Source of the DNA: Colletes latitarsis
Taxonomy: Eukaryota > Arthropoda > Insecta > Hymenoptera > Colletidae
Direction of reading: 5' to 3'
Assembly (NCBI RefSeq): GCF_051014445.1
Contig: NC_135137.1
Coordinates: 28,459,501-28,523,500, forward strand
Length of the DNA stretch: 64,000 nt
Shown here: piece by piece, positions 9,589 through 21,305 of the stretch
How the letters are laid out: every line of letters begins with the position of its first letter
Position numbering within the stretch: position 1 is the first letter of the stretch
Translations under genes and position numbers: made by a program
Notes under the pieces: generated by a model
What the model was told of the DNA's origin: nothing
Seen by the model: only the letters and a program-made list of their open reading frames with translations
Database searches by the model: none

Positions 9589-11151
9589 CTTAATAGAGAA
9601 CTAAGAAAAGATTATTAATCTATACGAATGTTACTATAATTAGTACTAAAACTGTATAACAAAAAAAAATGAAAATGGAATGATATTATTTAATAAAAGA
9701 GTAGTACTATTATACAAAGCATCGATACTGCAATAAAGGTACCAATATTTAGTTATTCAAAATTTGTATCTATAGAAGAATTTCTTTGCATAAAAAGTCT
9801 TGGAATATTGCCATAAAATCATACGATTTCAAAGACTTTAGAAAACGCAATTAATAAAAAAGTTTAATTCTCATCGAAACAAATCAAAGATTTAATTTAA
9901 ATATTTATTCTCGAACAGCAACGAAAGAAATAAACAGTGACCTAAGACACGTGTTTCCTATAATAAGTTCGTTTCTGTTAAAACGCTTTGACGTTGCAAT
10001 TAAAACAAGATATCGCGTGCCATAATTTTCGAGCCAACAGCGATAACCATAACCACAGCCTCTCGAGATCGTAACCTCGAGTTGGCAATGACATTTCTAG
10101 AAATCGTGCGATTTACCAAGCTCACGAAATTTTTAGCGTTTCCGCGAGTCTAATTACTCGGAAGATGGTATCGTCGGTGGAAGGAACGCAGAGCAATGGC
10201 GGGAGTCGCGTGATTTAACGAAGCACAACGTGCGGTTAATTGGTTCTGGGTGTGACGACGAATTAATGTATAAGGTAGCAACGAGGTCGTAATTAATTAT
10301 TCAGTGGATACTGTGACTAGGTGAAAAAACTTTAAAATTAATTGGCTAAGGAAGAGCGCCAAGAAATTGCTCAATTGTCTTTGATTTATTGTTAACTGGG
10401 CCGGAAACTAGTTGCTTCATATTACGTATTATTCAGTTTTAAGTCAATTTCTCTAACAAAATTTCATATTTACGTTCATTAAAATTTTTATGAGGGTCGA
10501 GACATCAAAACAATTATCGTCTGTTGGTTATTTAGTTGCTTAAACGAGGTTTCTTCAATTATACAATTTTAGATAACTATTTTGTTGAACAAGTCATTTG
10601 CCAAATTTTGTTTGTTCATGTAGATAACCTAATTTTATTTAAAACTAAGTACCTGCAAACTTATTATTAATGATGCACGAATGTGTGACTGATTGTTACT
10701 GGTGAGCGTTACCGTTCGATGATTTTATATTTTTTTTAGCGCGAATTGCGTAGATTCGATTTATCCGAGATGTGGTTTCAACAAAATGGTATCACATAAT
10801 ATATTTCTGCTGAAACTATCGCTTTATCGAGATCCAAGTTGAATGATAAGATTATTTCGAGAAAAGCTGTCAACTGGTTACCACGATCTTGTGTTGTAGT
10901 AATTTTAACTGTTAGGTTGCATACTCTGATAGCCTTGGAGGTTGATACCTTTCAGAGACCATCCCCTACACAAGATTCAGGTGAGGAACCACCGAATTAG
11001 AACGATTCACCCCTATCGGGACACCTCTACACGAAATTATAAATGAACTAAAACGTCCAAGAAAACGACAGAGTCAGATTTACACTTATATTCGAGGATT
11101 CACTATTATATTCCATATTCCAAGAAACTCTTATACATTTTCAGCTTTTCG
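9589..11151. other. Non-coding DNA, nothing recognised
   Basis: AT-rich with a modest CpG-containing segment near 9950-10300. No coding frame or repeat supported. Confidence 0.55.
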
Positions 11152-11294
11152 ACTGAATATAAACAAAGTTATTGGTTGTTACTGTTAATCAATTGATTGT
11201 GATTAGTGTATTTCGTATCCTACAAACTATTCATTCGTCATTGAGTTGACGTGTAGAGTTGAGCATACCTGAAAGATTTCTTTCAACAAATGAA
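11152..11294 (+). repeat. Direct repeat flanking the element at 11297 (left copy)
   Basis: About 143 bp, resembling 12381-12529 over its whole length: 'ctgaatataaa.aaagttattgg', 'atcctacaaactattcatt', 'attgagttgacgtgt' and further blocks. It is far too long to be a target-site duplication. Confidence 0.8.
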
Positions 11295-11296
11295 TA

Positions 11297-12376
11297 TACA
11301 GGGTGTTCGACCACCCCTGGGAAAAATTGTAATGGGAGATTCTAGAGGCCAAAATAGGACAAACATCAAGAATACCAATTTGTTGATGGAGGCTTCGTTA
11401 AAAAGTTATTAACGTTTAAAGTTCCACCCGTGCTGAATTTTTTTCTAGAAAGTGGGTAAAATTTCGGGGGTAGGTCTATTCACCAAAAATGATTGTAATT
11501 GACCCCTGCAACTGAAAATAATTTTTTCAAAATGATTTGAAATTTTTTAATTTCGTCAAAAAATTTCACACCTCGAATTTTTTTCTCGAAAGTGGGTAGG
11601 ATTTCGAGGGTATGTTTAATGACCAAAAATGATTGTAATTGACCCCTGCAACTAAAAATAATTTTTTCAGAATGATTTGAAATTTTTCAATTTCGTCGAA
11701 AAATTTAGGCACCACCCCTTATCGATTTTTCTTAAAAATTCGTTTTTAATTTTTAGTAATTTTGTTTGACGCTGTACGGAAATGTTGTCTAATACTTTTT
11801 TGTAGGTATCCATGGGCTGTACTTCACAAAAAAATTTCAATGAGATACGTTCACTATTATAGGAGTTATGGCCGTTTGAAAATTGAACCACTTTTATGGG
11901 ATTTTTCTCATTTTACAGGGTCAAGGAGCAACTTATCCTATATTTTTAGAAGTCCTACATATTCTTTACTAAAATACGCGTTGATCGCTTTTTTAAATGT
12001 TAAAATCGTCCAATCCGTTCAGAAGTTATGACGTTTTAAAGATATGAATGAAATTCCAGGGTAGCATTTCTGACCTCACATTAGATTTTCGGTAAACAAT
12101 TTTTTCCCTAAAAATGCGTAGGATTTCGGGGGTATGTATAATGACCAAAAATGATTGTAATTGACCCCCGCAACTAAATATAATTTTTTTAGTATGATTT
12201 GAAGTTTTTTAATTTCGTCTAAAAATTTCACACCTACTCAAATTTTTTTCTCGAAAGTGGGTAGGATTTCGAGGGTATGTTTAATGACCAAAAATGATTG
12301 TAATTGACCCTTACAACTGAAAATAATTTTTCCAGAACAATTTGATATATTTTAATTTAATTTTTAACACCCTGTA
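11297..12376 (+). mobile_element. Long-TIR repeat family, copy A (1080 bp)
   Basis: Starts tacagggtgttcg after a TA and ends caccctgta before a TA. The full 5' terminal repeat (to ~11411) is present, but most of the 3' terminal repeat is deleted. The interior is built from a ~140-bp unit ('gaatttttttctcgaaagtg' ... 'caaaaatgattgtaattgac') starting at 11435 and 11575 and recurring after 12080, around a central unique block. An 89-codon frame (11762-12031) recurs in the copy at 13838, but most differences between the two are amino-acid changing, so it is not evidently selected. Behaves like a non-autonomous DNA transposon with TA target preference; the superfamily is unproven. Confidence 0.8.
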
Positions 12377-12380
12377 TACA

Positions 12381-12529
12381 ACTGAATATAAATAAAGTTA
12401 TTGGCTGTTACTGTTAACCAACTGATTGTGATCAGTGTACACCCTTCGTATCCTACAAACTATTCATTCATCATTGAGTTGACGTGTGAAGTTGAGCATA
12501 TCTGAGAGATCTCTTTGAACAAATTAAAT
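12381..12529 (+). repeat. Direct repeat flanking the element at 11297 (right copy)
   Basis: Partner of 11152-11294. Element A therefore sits between two diverged copies of the same ~145-bp sequence. Confidence 0.8.
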
Positions 12530-12599
12530 TTATGTGCTCAACCCCTCAACAACGACCCTGAAAACGTTTGAACACCGAGTGTTGACTAAATTCAGCTAC

Positions 12600-13190
12600 G
12601 TTTTGAGGTTCTGACGACATTTCGGGGATTTGGGACCACTGTGTCGGAAGAAGTAAATAGTCGGATGCGCCAAAGGTACCATCGAGCTTCTTCCCTCCGA
12701 TGCAAATCACCGAGTCGCGATTCTGTAACGCGAGGCAACGTCACGCTGGCTTCGGTATGCGATACGGACGATTAAAGCTTGTTCCAGCAGGCTGGCCACG
12801 GCGATTTGTCATTCGTCGTCGCCGTGGCCCGTGCAACGCGCGTGACATGCGAAATACACATTTAAGGAGAGCGGCTCGCGTAGATCGTCCTCGCTGGCCG
12901 CACCGGTGCAACGTTGGGCGTGCATCCCATGCACCGCGGGTAGGTTTATTCCGCGCGTCGTTACAAATAACTCCGCGTGATACATTCGGTATTCGCGTTC
13001 AGCGGGGTGGCTCCCGCTATCCTGGATATTTGTTCGCTTTAATATCGGCAGTTTTTTCCGGCCGCGGAAATTACGATTCCCTACGGGCTTTTAACTATTT
13101 ACGAGGCCACGAGGGCGGGTCGAGGTAACGAGACGTCTGAACGGTGTCTGGGGCTCCGGTTTCCCGTCTTGTCATCGAGATGCGGTCTGC
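12600..13190. other. CpG-rich block with perfect hairpin
   Basis: Strongly CpG-rich. A 142-codon plus-strand frame (12700-13128) is Arg/Gly-rich, unrecognised and probably a composition artefact. A perfect 11-bp stem, ggccacggcga (12794-12804) with tcgccgtggcc (12819-12829), encloses a 14-nt loop. The block could be regulatory or a non-coding exon. Confidence 0.4.
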
Positions 13191-13194
13191 AACA

Positions 13195-13640
13195 GTGGTG
13201 CACAACCCTTATCTCGCTAAATAAAATTTTAATAATTGATATCTTGTCAATTTAAATTTTTCGGAAGGTTAAAACTACCCTTTCTGAGGAGAGAGCAGTT
13301 TTAATCCTGTGAAATAGTATTTAGTAACTTTTATGCCACCTAGTGCCTTCTTGTGTACACTTTCTCCTTCTTTTGCTATAGTACCTCTCTAGTGAGGTGT
13401 ACAGTTGTGTACTAGCATGTGCCAGTGTTAATCTTAGGTAATCCTTTAAATAAACATTCTTTAACCATTACTATGTACTTTATTTAAGCCCAACACCACT
13501 TAAAATTCAAATTATATTGTGGTGCACAACCCTTCCCTCGCTAAATAAAATTTTAGTAATTAATATTTTGTCAATTTAAATTTTTCAGAACGTTAAAAAT
13601 ACCCTTTTTGAGATGAGAGCAGTTTTAATCCTCCTGTGAT
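13195..13640 (+). repeat. Pair of direct repeats (~118 bp) separated by ~206 bp
   Basis: Copy 1 (13195-13312) and copy 2 (13519-13640) both start gtggtgcacaaccctt and share 'tcgctaaataaaatttta', 'ttgtcaatttaaattttt' and 'gagagcagttttaatcc'. The spacer holds 'taaataaac' polyadenylation-like and pyrimidine-rich sequence. Either a duplicated repeat or LTR debris; termini are not defined well enough to choose. Confidence 0.6.
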
Positions 13641-13837
13641 ATTATCCGGAATGTCCGAATAACCGGCATATTTACCCAGATTATACTTTGGTAAATGTTA
13701 TGGATTATACTTCAAAAAGAAGTCACAGTAGTATGCATCCACACGTGACGTCGATACTAAACAGTTGACGAATGAAGCGTAGGAATTTTATATATTTTAT
13801 TTTGTTCTAATTAATTCTATTACTACTATGGTTGTGA

Positions 13838-14735
13838 TTATTAAAAATCAAAAACGAATTTTTAGGAAAACTCGACAGGGGGTAGGTGTCCTTATTTTTC
13901 GACAAAATTAAAACATTTCAAACCGTTCTGGAAAAATTATATTTAGTTACAGGGGTCAATTACAATCATTTTTGGTCATTATACATACCCCCGAAATCCT
14001 ACGCATTTTCAGGGAAAAAATTGTTTACCGAAAATCTAATGTGAGGCCAGAAATGCTACCCTGGAATTTCATTCATATCTTTAAAACGTCATAACTTCTG
14101 AACGGATTGGACGATTTTAACATTTAAAAAAGCGATCAACGCGTATTTTAGTAAAGAATATGTAGGACTTCTAAAGATACAGGATAAGTTGCTCCTTGAC
14201 CCTGTAAAATGCGAAAAACCCCATAAAAGTGGTCCAATATTCAAACGGCCATAACTCCTACAATAGTGAACGATTCTCATTGAAATTTTTTTGTGAAGTA
14301 CAGCCCATGGGTACCTACAAAAAAGTATTAGACAACATTTCCATACAGCGTCAAACAAAATTACTAAAAATTAAAAACGAATTTTTAAGAAAAATCGACA
14401 GGGGGTAGGTGCCTAAATTTTTCGGCGAAATTGAAAAATTTCAAATCATTCTGAAAAAATGATTTTCTGTTGCGGGGGTCAATTGCAATCATTTTCAGTG
14501 AATACACATACCCCCGAAATCCTACGCACTCTTGAGAAAAAAATTCTTTACCAAAAATATAATGTGTGGCCAGAAATGTTTCCTCGAAATTTCATTCATA
14601 TCTTTAAAATATCATAACTCCTAAACGGATTGGAGGATTTTAATGTTTCAAAATGCAAACAACACATATTTTGGTGAAGAATATTTAGAGATTCCAAGAA
14701 TACTCGAAAAGTTGTTCCTTAATCCCGTAAAGAGT
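13838..14735 (-). mobile_element. Long-TIR repeat family, internal fragment E (reverse orientation)
   Basis: Nearly 900 bp of the interior of the family, inverted relative to copy A. Two tandem ~520-bp units start near 13844 and 14366, each beginning with 'aacgaatttttaagaaaa' or a close variant and 'cgacagggggtaggtg'. No terminal repeats remain. The 89-codon minus-strand frame at 14089-14358 is the counterpart of the one in copy A. Confidence 0.8.
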
Positions 14736-14870
14736 AAAAATATAAGAAATACTTACAACAAGATACGAATTATATTTAGGGGTTGAAACAACCCTCTACA
14801 AAACTCTGCTTTTATTAATTCTATTAGTAAAACTATGAATTTGCATAAACATCCGCAGTCTAGTCATTTA
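14736..14870. other. AT-rich spacer, nothing recognised
   Basis: No features seen. Confidence 0.5.
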
Positions 14871-15110
14871 TGCACTATGCCATTAGGTTGGTCCATATGT
14901 TCGTGCAGTTTTTCAAATGTGAAATTTTCAGTTTCTTTCACGTTTCAAGTTTTTGTACTTTTCCCATTGTTTTTAAATGCCGGACCACTATTTAATAAAC
15001 GCATTGCATCTTCTTAGCTAATCCATGAGTCACTATAAACGTTCTAAGCATTTCTCATCAAATGGTCTACAAGAACGCGGCTCATCATTTATGATAACAT
15101 TAAATTGTTA
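14871..15110 (-). mobile_element. Probable mariner-type transposon end
   Basis: The stretch ttaggttggtccatatgttc at about 14882 followed by 'gtgcagtttttc' resembles terminal inverted repeats of insect mariners (TTAGGTTGG...), here bordering DNA to its right. No transposase motif could be read in the adjoining ~220 bp and no second end was found, so this is at best a decayed single end. Confidence 0.3.
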
Positions 15111-16950
15111 GAATCGTGTACTACTTTGTCAACAACGTAACCTTCTTCGTAGACGATCCAAATGTTTTGAACAAGCTCAGCAGGTTTAGAACAATTATTC
15201 AACTAATACAATAGAACGTATCAATGTGTTCGTTTTTTAAACTTACAACTAGGGGTGTTCAAGTACTTGAAAATACGAGTCAAGCTTAGCTTGGATTATT
15301 TAAATCAAATTAAGTGTTTGACTGTTCAAGCAATCTTAATTATCCAAGAAAATTTGATTAATCAAACAAACTTAATTATGTATTCTTACTTAATTATACT
15401 ACTGTATATTTGAATAATAAATGTCGCTTGGATAAAATTTGAATAGGCTTGGATAAAGTCAAGTATAATCATGATAATTGTAGAAATTTAAAAAAGATTC
15501 CTTGGGATGTGATATTTAAATAACTTTTTATAATTTGCACAAAGAAAAAAAAGAACCTTAAAACTCTTATAATTAACATATAAGATTTTAACTTTATGTT
15601 TATTCTAAAGATGATTCAAAACACATGAGTGGTAATGTTAATAATAAAAATTTGTTTAAGGTTGGTAATTAATTATTATTTATTTATTAAATCGACATGC
15701 CCTTGAATGAAACAACGCTATTCAGTTTTAAAAATTGATGCGTTCTCCATTATAATCTTCAATATTTTGCTATTCTAAAATCAATCATTTAATTCTACTG
15801 TAAAATCATATTGACTTTGAAAACAAATATTAAAAAACTATATTCTGGGCTTTAATTTTATTTTTAAACATTCTATAGACACCAGAAGATATAATAATCG
15901 CATGGTGTCACAGATAAAATCAATAAACACTTCTTCCACGCAAGAAACAAACGTACCATTCTTAGTAATTATTAATGTTCATTTATATAGGCTGTTTTTC
16001 ACCAATGTCTGATGAGTATCGTACTGCTTATATGAAAGAAACTGGACTATCCAAACGAAAGAACAAAGAGAGAAACGAAGTCTCGTAATGTAAACAATAC
16101 GAATGTATAATGCAGACAGTAAAATATGCGCAAATTTATGGACTGACCTGATACTTTCCGTGACGTGGTTTACTAATCGTACTGAAGAGAAAGTGTTATA
16201 CAAACTTAAGTAAGCAAATGCTTTCTTTCCGAGAACCCACACAGCATTTCCACTTAACGCTTTTTCTTTTTATAATAGATATTGCAATCGTGCGTAGTTT
16301 CATTTCAGTTACTTTTTATTTTTAATCTTAATCTCAATCTACAACCTCTACTAAAAAATTATATATACGATACATATCGTTATTTATCGCCAGATAAAAG
16401 AGTACGTAAATTGTTCTAACAATTTGAAAGGCAAATTATCGTTTAAAATATTTTTAAAAATGTAATGTAAGTTACTATGCAATATTCATGCAATATTTAT
16501 TCATAATTAATATTAAGCACGTAAATAACTTTTGCCTGCATATAATAACAAAAGTTTATTATTATTATTATTAAAAATATAAACCACAAAAGTATATACA
16601 ATACAACATATATGTTTCAATTCATTTAAGTTGCTTGTTATTGATTACTATGCAGAAAAGAATTTTCACATACAAGATGCAGCAACTTAAAAATATTTAC
16701 TTACTATATATATAGTAATAAAGTCATGTCAATTAATTATTTATTATATGAATGCATAAATTGATGCATAAACTGAGATAGAATTACCAATTGAAGAACA
16801 AATTTCAAATATATTACATTATCGTAAAGAAACTCTACTAAAGATAGACAATATAATATAACGACACATTCAATGATATCTGTTACTAATGACCTTGCGA
16901 CATAAACCTTCAATTGAAGAAAAAACATACGCATAAAGTGCAATCAGATT
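15111..16950. other. AT-rich non-coding DNA, nothing recognised
   Basis: Includes ATT/TTA-rich simple sequence around 16550-16575. An 87-codon minus-strand frame (15979-16242) is unrecognised. Confidence 0.55.
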
Positions 16951-17193
16951 AGAGAAAAGTTTAAGAGAAAAGTATATAAAACAGGTTCTAGAAATCAAGT
17001 TGTTCGTGACTTACTAAACAAATTCACGAGAACTGGTTCTGTGCATCGTCCAACTGACCTTCGTAATTATGTTACGGAAGCAGCTCAAAAAATTAATCCT
17101 GAAATGCTTAAATAAATGTTTCGCGCAACGGTTAATTCCAGTGAGATTTGCGGAGACATTGATGGTCGTCGCGTGAAATCTATTAACAATTAA
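16951..17193 (+). pseudogene. Internally deleted transposase relic (Tc1/mariner-like, N-terminal HTH joined to C-terminus)
   Basis: A single plus-strand frame reads ...TGSRNQVVRDLLNKFTRTGS..., the recognition-helix signature of the N-terminal DNA-binding domain of an insect DDE transposase family. After ~15 residues it passes to INPEMLK, one in-frame stop (17113-17115) and a segment resembling the conserved C-terminus of the same family ('TPEML...' then 'GR(R)VxxI'). The whole catalytic DDE core is missing. The frame is kept across the junction, so the deletion probably occurred in a mobilised derivative. Non-functional. Family naming is from memory of ant and bee transposases. The fragment at 42738 carries the missing kind of catalytic segment. 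Confidence 0.6.
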
Positions 17194-17333
17194 ACTTTGC
17201 GCCATTTGACTTCGTGTATTTATTTAAACATACGTGATTTTACTTCTGTATACATATATTTTTGTACCTCATAATTGTTTTCTAAAATTCTTATTATTCT
17301 TTTAAATGAACAATGCCTTTCGAAACACCCTTG
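17194..17333 (+). mobile_element. 3' non-coding end of the deleted transposon
   Basis: Follows the relic and ends near ctttcgaaacaccct (17319-17333), an end type common among insect DNA transposons that begin agggtgtttcgaaag. The matching left end was not found. Confidence 0.35.
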
Positions 17334-20300
17334 TATTCCGAAGAGTAATTCCTGTTTGATTGTCGTTTAATTTCCAATTAACTCTGCGGAGGAAAGTGTA
17401 AAACTGAAAGTAGTGCGAGCAAAACGTATTTTCCAGCTGGAAGAGTGAAGTAGCTTTCCATTGGTTCAAGCAGGTCTTTCTACAGCAGAAAATAGAACGT
17501 AATTCTAATAAAACAAGCACGAATTTAGTTAGCGCAGAAACAAGCTACACTGTAAGATATTCGCGTTTCAAGTTTCACGTTTCTGGAATACATCTTACTC
17601 GGATAGATTCAACCGTCGCGATGTTACAAATGGTCGCGGCGTCCTACAATAAGAAATCACAGTAATCTACCTGACATCTCAATATGCATATATACATTTC
17701 AGCCAGACGTTCCGAAGAATACACTTGCAATTCCTAAAACGTTTGAAATATAATTGTCAGGCCTATAAAATTTTACGAGTATCATCCATATCGTAACATT
17801 TTTATTCGAGAGAAATTGCTTCATAAATAAATTGTACTCCAATTTGTAATTTTAATACTAAAGTTCGTTACTTATATTAATTCAATGAATTCGGGCCAAT
17901 CTTTGTAAAAAAATTCTTAAAAAAAATAAGTTACTCAATGTTACTTTGACGTTTAAAAAGCACAAATATGAAATAAATATGTCTGTTAACCACCATATAT
18001 TATAAGTTAACAAAGAAGTAAGAAGATTCATGTTGTTTGCATTTATTGAAACATAATATTCCGAGAACAACATATGAAAGTACAGTATAAATGATTGAAA
18101 TAATCATTTTATTGATATGAGATTATTATGAATTAATTATTAAATAATACAAAGAATTTTTTGTTTCGCAATCTATTAACAACCAAGGCATAAACACACT
18201 TTATGAGAACTGCAAATAAATTTATATAGGGAATTATTAAATATTCATATCTTGTTGCATGCATTACATTTAAAAATATTAATTTAACCCTTCCAGTACT
18301 ATGAAATAAAAATAGCTATTATGGTACAATAAATCTTATGGCTTGTACTAAGGAATTACAAGCTTTCGTGGCCAAGTTGTCTTTGTAAACTCTGTATGAA
18401 TTTCTTTAGAAAATAAAATTTGCAAACATCTAGAATATTTTCTGTCTAATATGAACTTTTATTTAGTGGAGTATTTTTGGAGAAATTCAGTGAAGTATTG
18501 GTTTGAAAACCAGTAATTTAACTAATATTTTTAAATGCCATTTTGAGAAAGGGGTTCATGGTCTTCACCAGAGTGTCAAGATGGCGTCTGTAGAAAAAAG
18601 ATCAAGAATCATTGGTGTGGAGAATACTGTACACCCTTATAGTAATACAAGGTTAAAATATAAGAGCAAAATGTATCGAACAAATTATAATTTGAGCAAT
18701 ACTAAACGATTAATTTATTTGAAACGACAATGGTGCATGTAACAGCTCAGTCGATCGTGAACTGTACATCTCATCGCGACACGGTTACATTCTACAATTC
18801 TTGAGTGCATCTTGCCCACGTATAACTATGTGCAGCTACAAATAGCTTGCAGCACCGTATAATGTAAACTCATGGAAAACTAAACGCCTACGACTCAATG
18901 CATGAGTAATGAGAAGCAGAAATAATAGCCGGTAGAATACTATATTTTATCGTCTCGGTTCCAATAATATCACGCACTTTCGCCGTACAGATTAATGGAT
19001 GTAATTTTCAGTTATCGTTATTGTTTATAATGGCCTAGGGAGTACCAACTCCCTATAATACTTTGTTAATGTCGCAAAGTAACAGTGTTCCAATACAAAG
19101 ACAAAGTTTCCCAAATAGAAAAAGTTGTAAAAAGTCTGGAAATATTTGGATGAAAATTATTGTTCGTGCAAGGTGTTTCTTTTCAATTTACAATGAAACG
19201 TGTTGAGAATATATAAGTGGAATTTAGGAAATTTTCAACTTAAAATATTGCCAAAATCTATCGATAGCAGTGTAAATTAAAAGTAAATGTAATTTTGAAA
19301 TTTCGTTCTTAACTTTAGTTGTATTTAAAAGTATCATTTTTACAAGAAACTATAAGCATTTCAAGTTCTTTCAAAATATATAAATTATCAATGTTTAAAA
19401 AAAAGTAACGCAATTTATGTTACGAACGAATGGAGAGCGATTTTGTTCTCTTTAAAAAACTTGTAAAAAGACAATAATAGAATTTGTTTGTTTGTTTAAT
19501 TATAAGAACAATTAAGATAAATTCTGAGTCAACACAAATGCTTTGTTTGCTCCGAAAAGTAGAAAATTTTATAACTTCTTGGTGACTGGCAATGATGTAG
19601 TAAAACTTATAAATATTCAAAAACATGTTATATCGATTCTAAATAAAACGAAATTTTGTTTTTATTTCAAATAATCAAAACTTAATACATAATTTCTCGT
19701 TTAAATAATTATTTAAATAATGTCTAACTCTAATACTAATATTTTAAACAATATAACACGACGTTATCGTTACAAGGTTGATGTTACGAATTTTAACTTT
19801 CATATGTTTCAAACAAAATAATTTATCCTTGATGAAATTAATTCACTTGTCCATTCATGGATTTATGGTATATGATTATTGATATGTTTCTTAATTTTAA
19901 ATTTTGCTCTGCGAACGTTCTGTTTGATCGGAGCCAGCAATGTGCGGAAATTAAAGGAAAATTTCTAAGGTCTTCGAGAGGACTGTTCGATGTCCGAAAT
20001 GTAAGATGAAACGTGACTCGTATGCACGACATTCTTCGAGTGCTCATAAAGCATTCTCGAGCGTATAGCTACCGCATCGTAACTCGCTCCGCTTCCTAGG
20101 TATTGTTGCCTTACCGAAGGATTCTTGAGTCCCAATCCGAGTACGAAGCAGCTACGAAAGAAACGTTTCAGGCAACTTCTTGCGCACCACTTCACCTGTA
20201 CACCATCTACAGTATGGTTGCTACTAGGCGATCAAGATCGCCGTACAAAAATCATCACAGTAGCGTGGAATTCTTCTTATTTTTCCTACCAAAGATCTGT

Positions 20301-20734
20301 ATTGTAGTTTATTCTTATTTAACATTAGTCTTTTAAACAAGGCTATATATTTAACATTTTTTTACAGATATCGTGAATTTGATGGCCAAGTGAATAAATA
20401 AGAGATTGAACGATAGCTATGTCTCAAAAGTCGAAAGATTTATATTTTGTTGTGACAGAAAGTTGTATTAGACTACCTTTTACTACGTTTTGAAAAAAAA
20501 GAATTGCAATTAGGTTAAAAAATAGGAATGTAACCCAAAAATAGTCTTTAATAGCTTTCTCTTTAGAAATTATATTAGTTTATTAATTTTATGTATAGTT
20601 AGTAATGCAACAACTTTATGAAACACTGATAAAGTGCAGTCGAACGTATTCTAGTATTTCTATTTCATGTTTAAAGTTTTGAAAATTTGAGCCAGTTTAA
20701 ACGATCAAACGAAACCTTCCAACCCTCGAGCTAT
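17334..20734. other. Mostly AT-rich non-coding DNA
   Basis: Slightly richer in GC at 19900-20290, where short frames exist on both strands. One small palindrome is ggcgatc-aa-gatcgcc (20227-20242). Nothing else supported. Confidence 0.5.
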
Positions 20735-20975
20735 TGCAAGCTATGATTTTAAGAACTCTCGAGACTGCGTACGAAACAAATTTAACTATTCAGAGTGATT
20801 TATAGACCTGACTCAAAATTGTCAAGGCTCTGCATAAAGTAAACGTAGGCTTTGATTTTAAAAATCGAAGTGAATTATAGGCTTGATTCGAAACTGTCAT
20901 GGTAACTGTACACGAAGTAAATGTAGTCTTCGATTATAAAATCCAGAATGAATTATGGGGCTTGATTTGGACTTG
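20735..20975 (+). repeat. Degenerate tandem repeat, unit ~76 bp, about 2.7 copies
   Basis: Units aligned at 20792, 20868 and 20945 share 'tgaattatag..ttgatt', 'gtcatgg..ctgtac' and 'aagtaaa.gtag.ctt.gatt'. Divergence is high, so the duplication is old. Confidence 0.55.
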
Positions 20976-21234
20976 ATCAAAGTGCTTTAACATTTTCAAC
21001 TAAAGTTACACGATTGAATAATAAATATTCTAGATTCTATATGTTTGACTATGAAAAATAATTCAAAATCGTTAATTCATGGATAATGTAACAAACACAA
21101 GTTTCTTTTTTCTGATATACATTACAGATAACATTTCAGAGCTCCAAAAGGTATAAGCTGTCAAGTGAATAAATTATAACATGGAAATTTTTAATTTCGA
21201 CATTTCGTACCATATTTTTCAAAAACACATATTT

Positions 21235-21305
21235 CCAAGAAAGATAACGTTTTACATCGAACAATATGTTTACAATAATTTAACGTGAAACGTTATCTTC
21301 CTTGG
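21235..21305. other. Long imperfect inverted repeat (21-bp arms, 29-nt loop)
   Basis: Arm ccaagaaagataacgttttac (21235-21255, first 20 bases decisive) pairs with 21285-21305 at 19 of 21 positions, and weaker pairing continues outward. Size and loop are in the range of an insect pre-miRNA hairpin but it could equally be a foldback element remnant. Confidence 0.5.

Noticed and set aside
12700..13128. 142-codon plus-strand frame
   Set aside because: Arg/Gly-rich translation of a CpG island, no domain; length is not surprising where stop codons are rare.
11762..14358. 89-codon frames shared by long-TIR copies A and E, and 86-codon frames shared by B and C
   Set aside because: They are shared by descent as repeats. 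Most differences between copies change amino acids and the two pairs use opposite strands of the same block, so no selection on a protein is evident.
16004..16040. CTGATGAG followed by GAAAG on the plus strand, hammerhead-like
   Set aside because: Helix II would be weak with a G-U closing pair and no helix I partner or GUC triplet is present; chance match.
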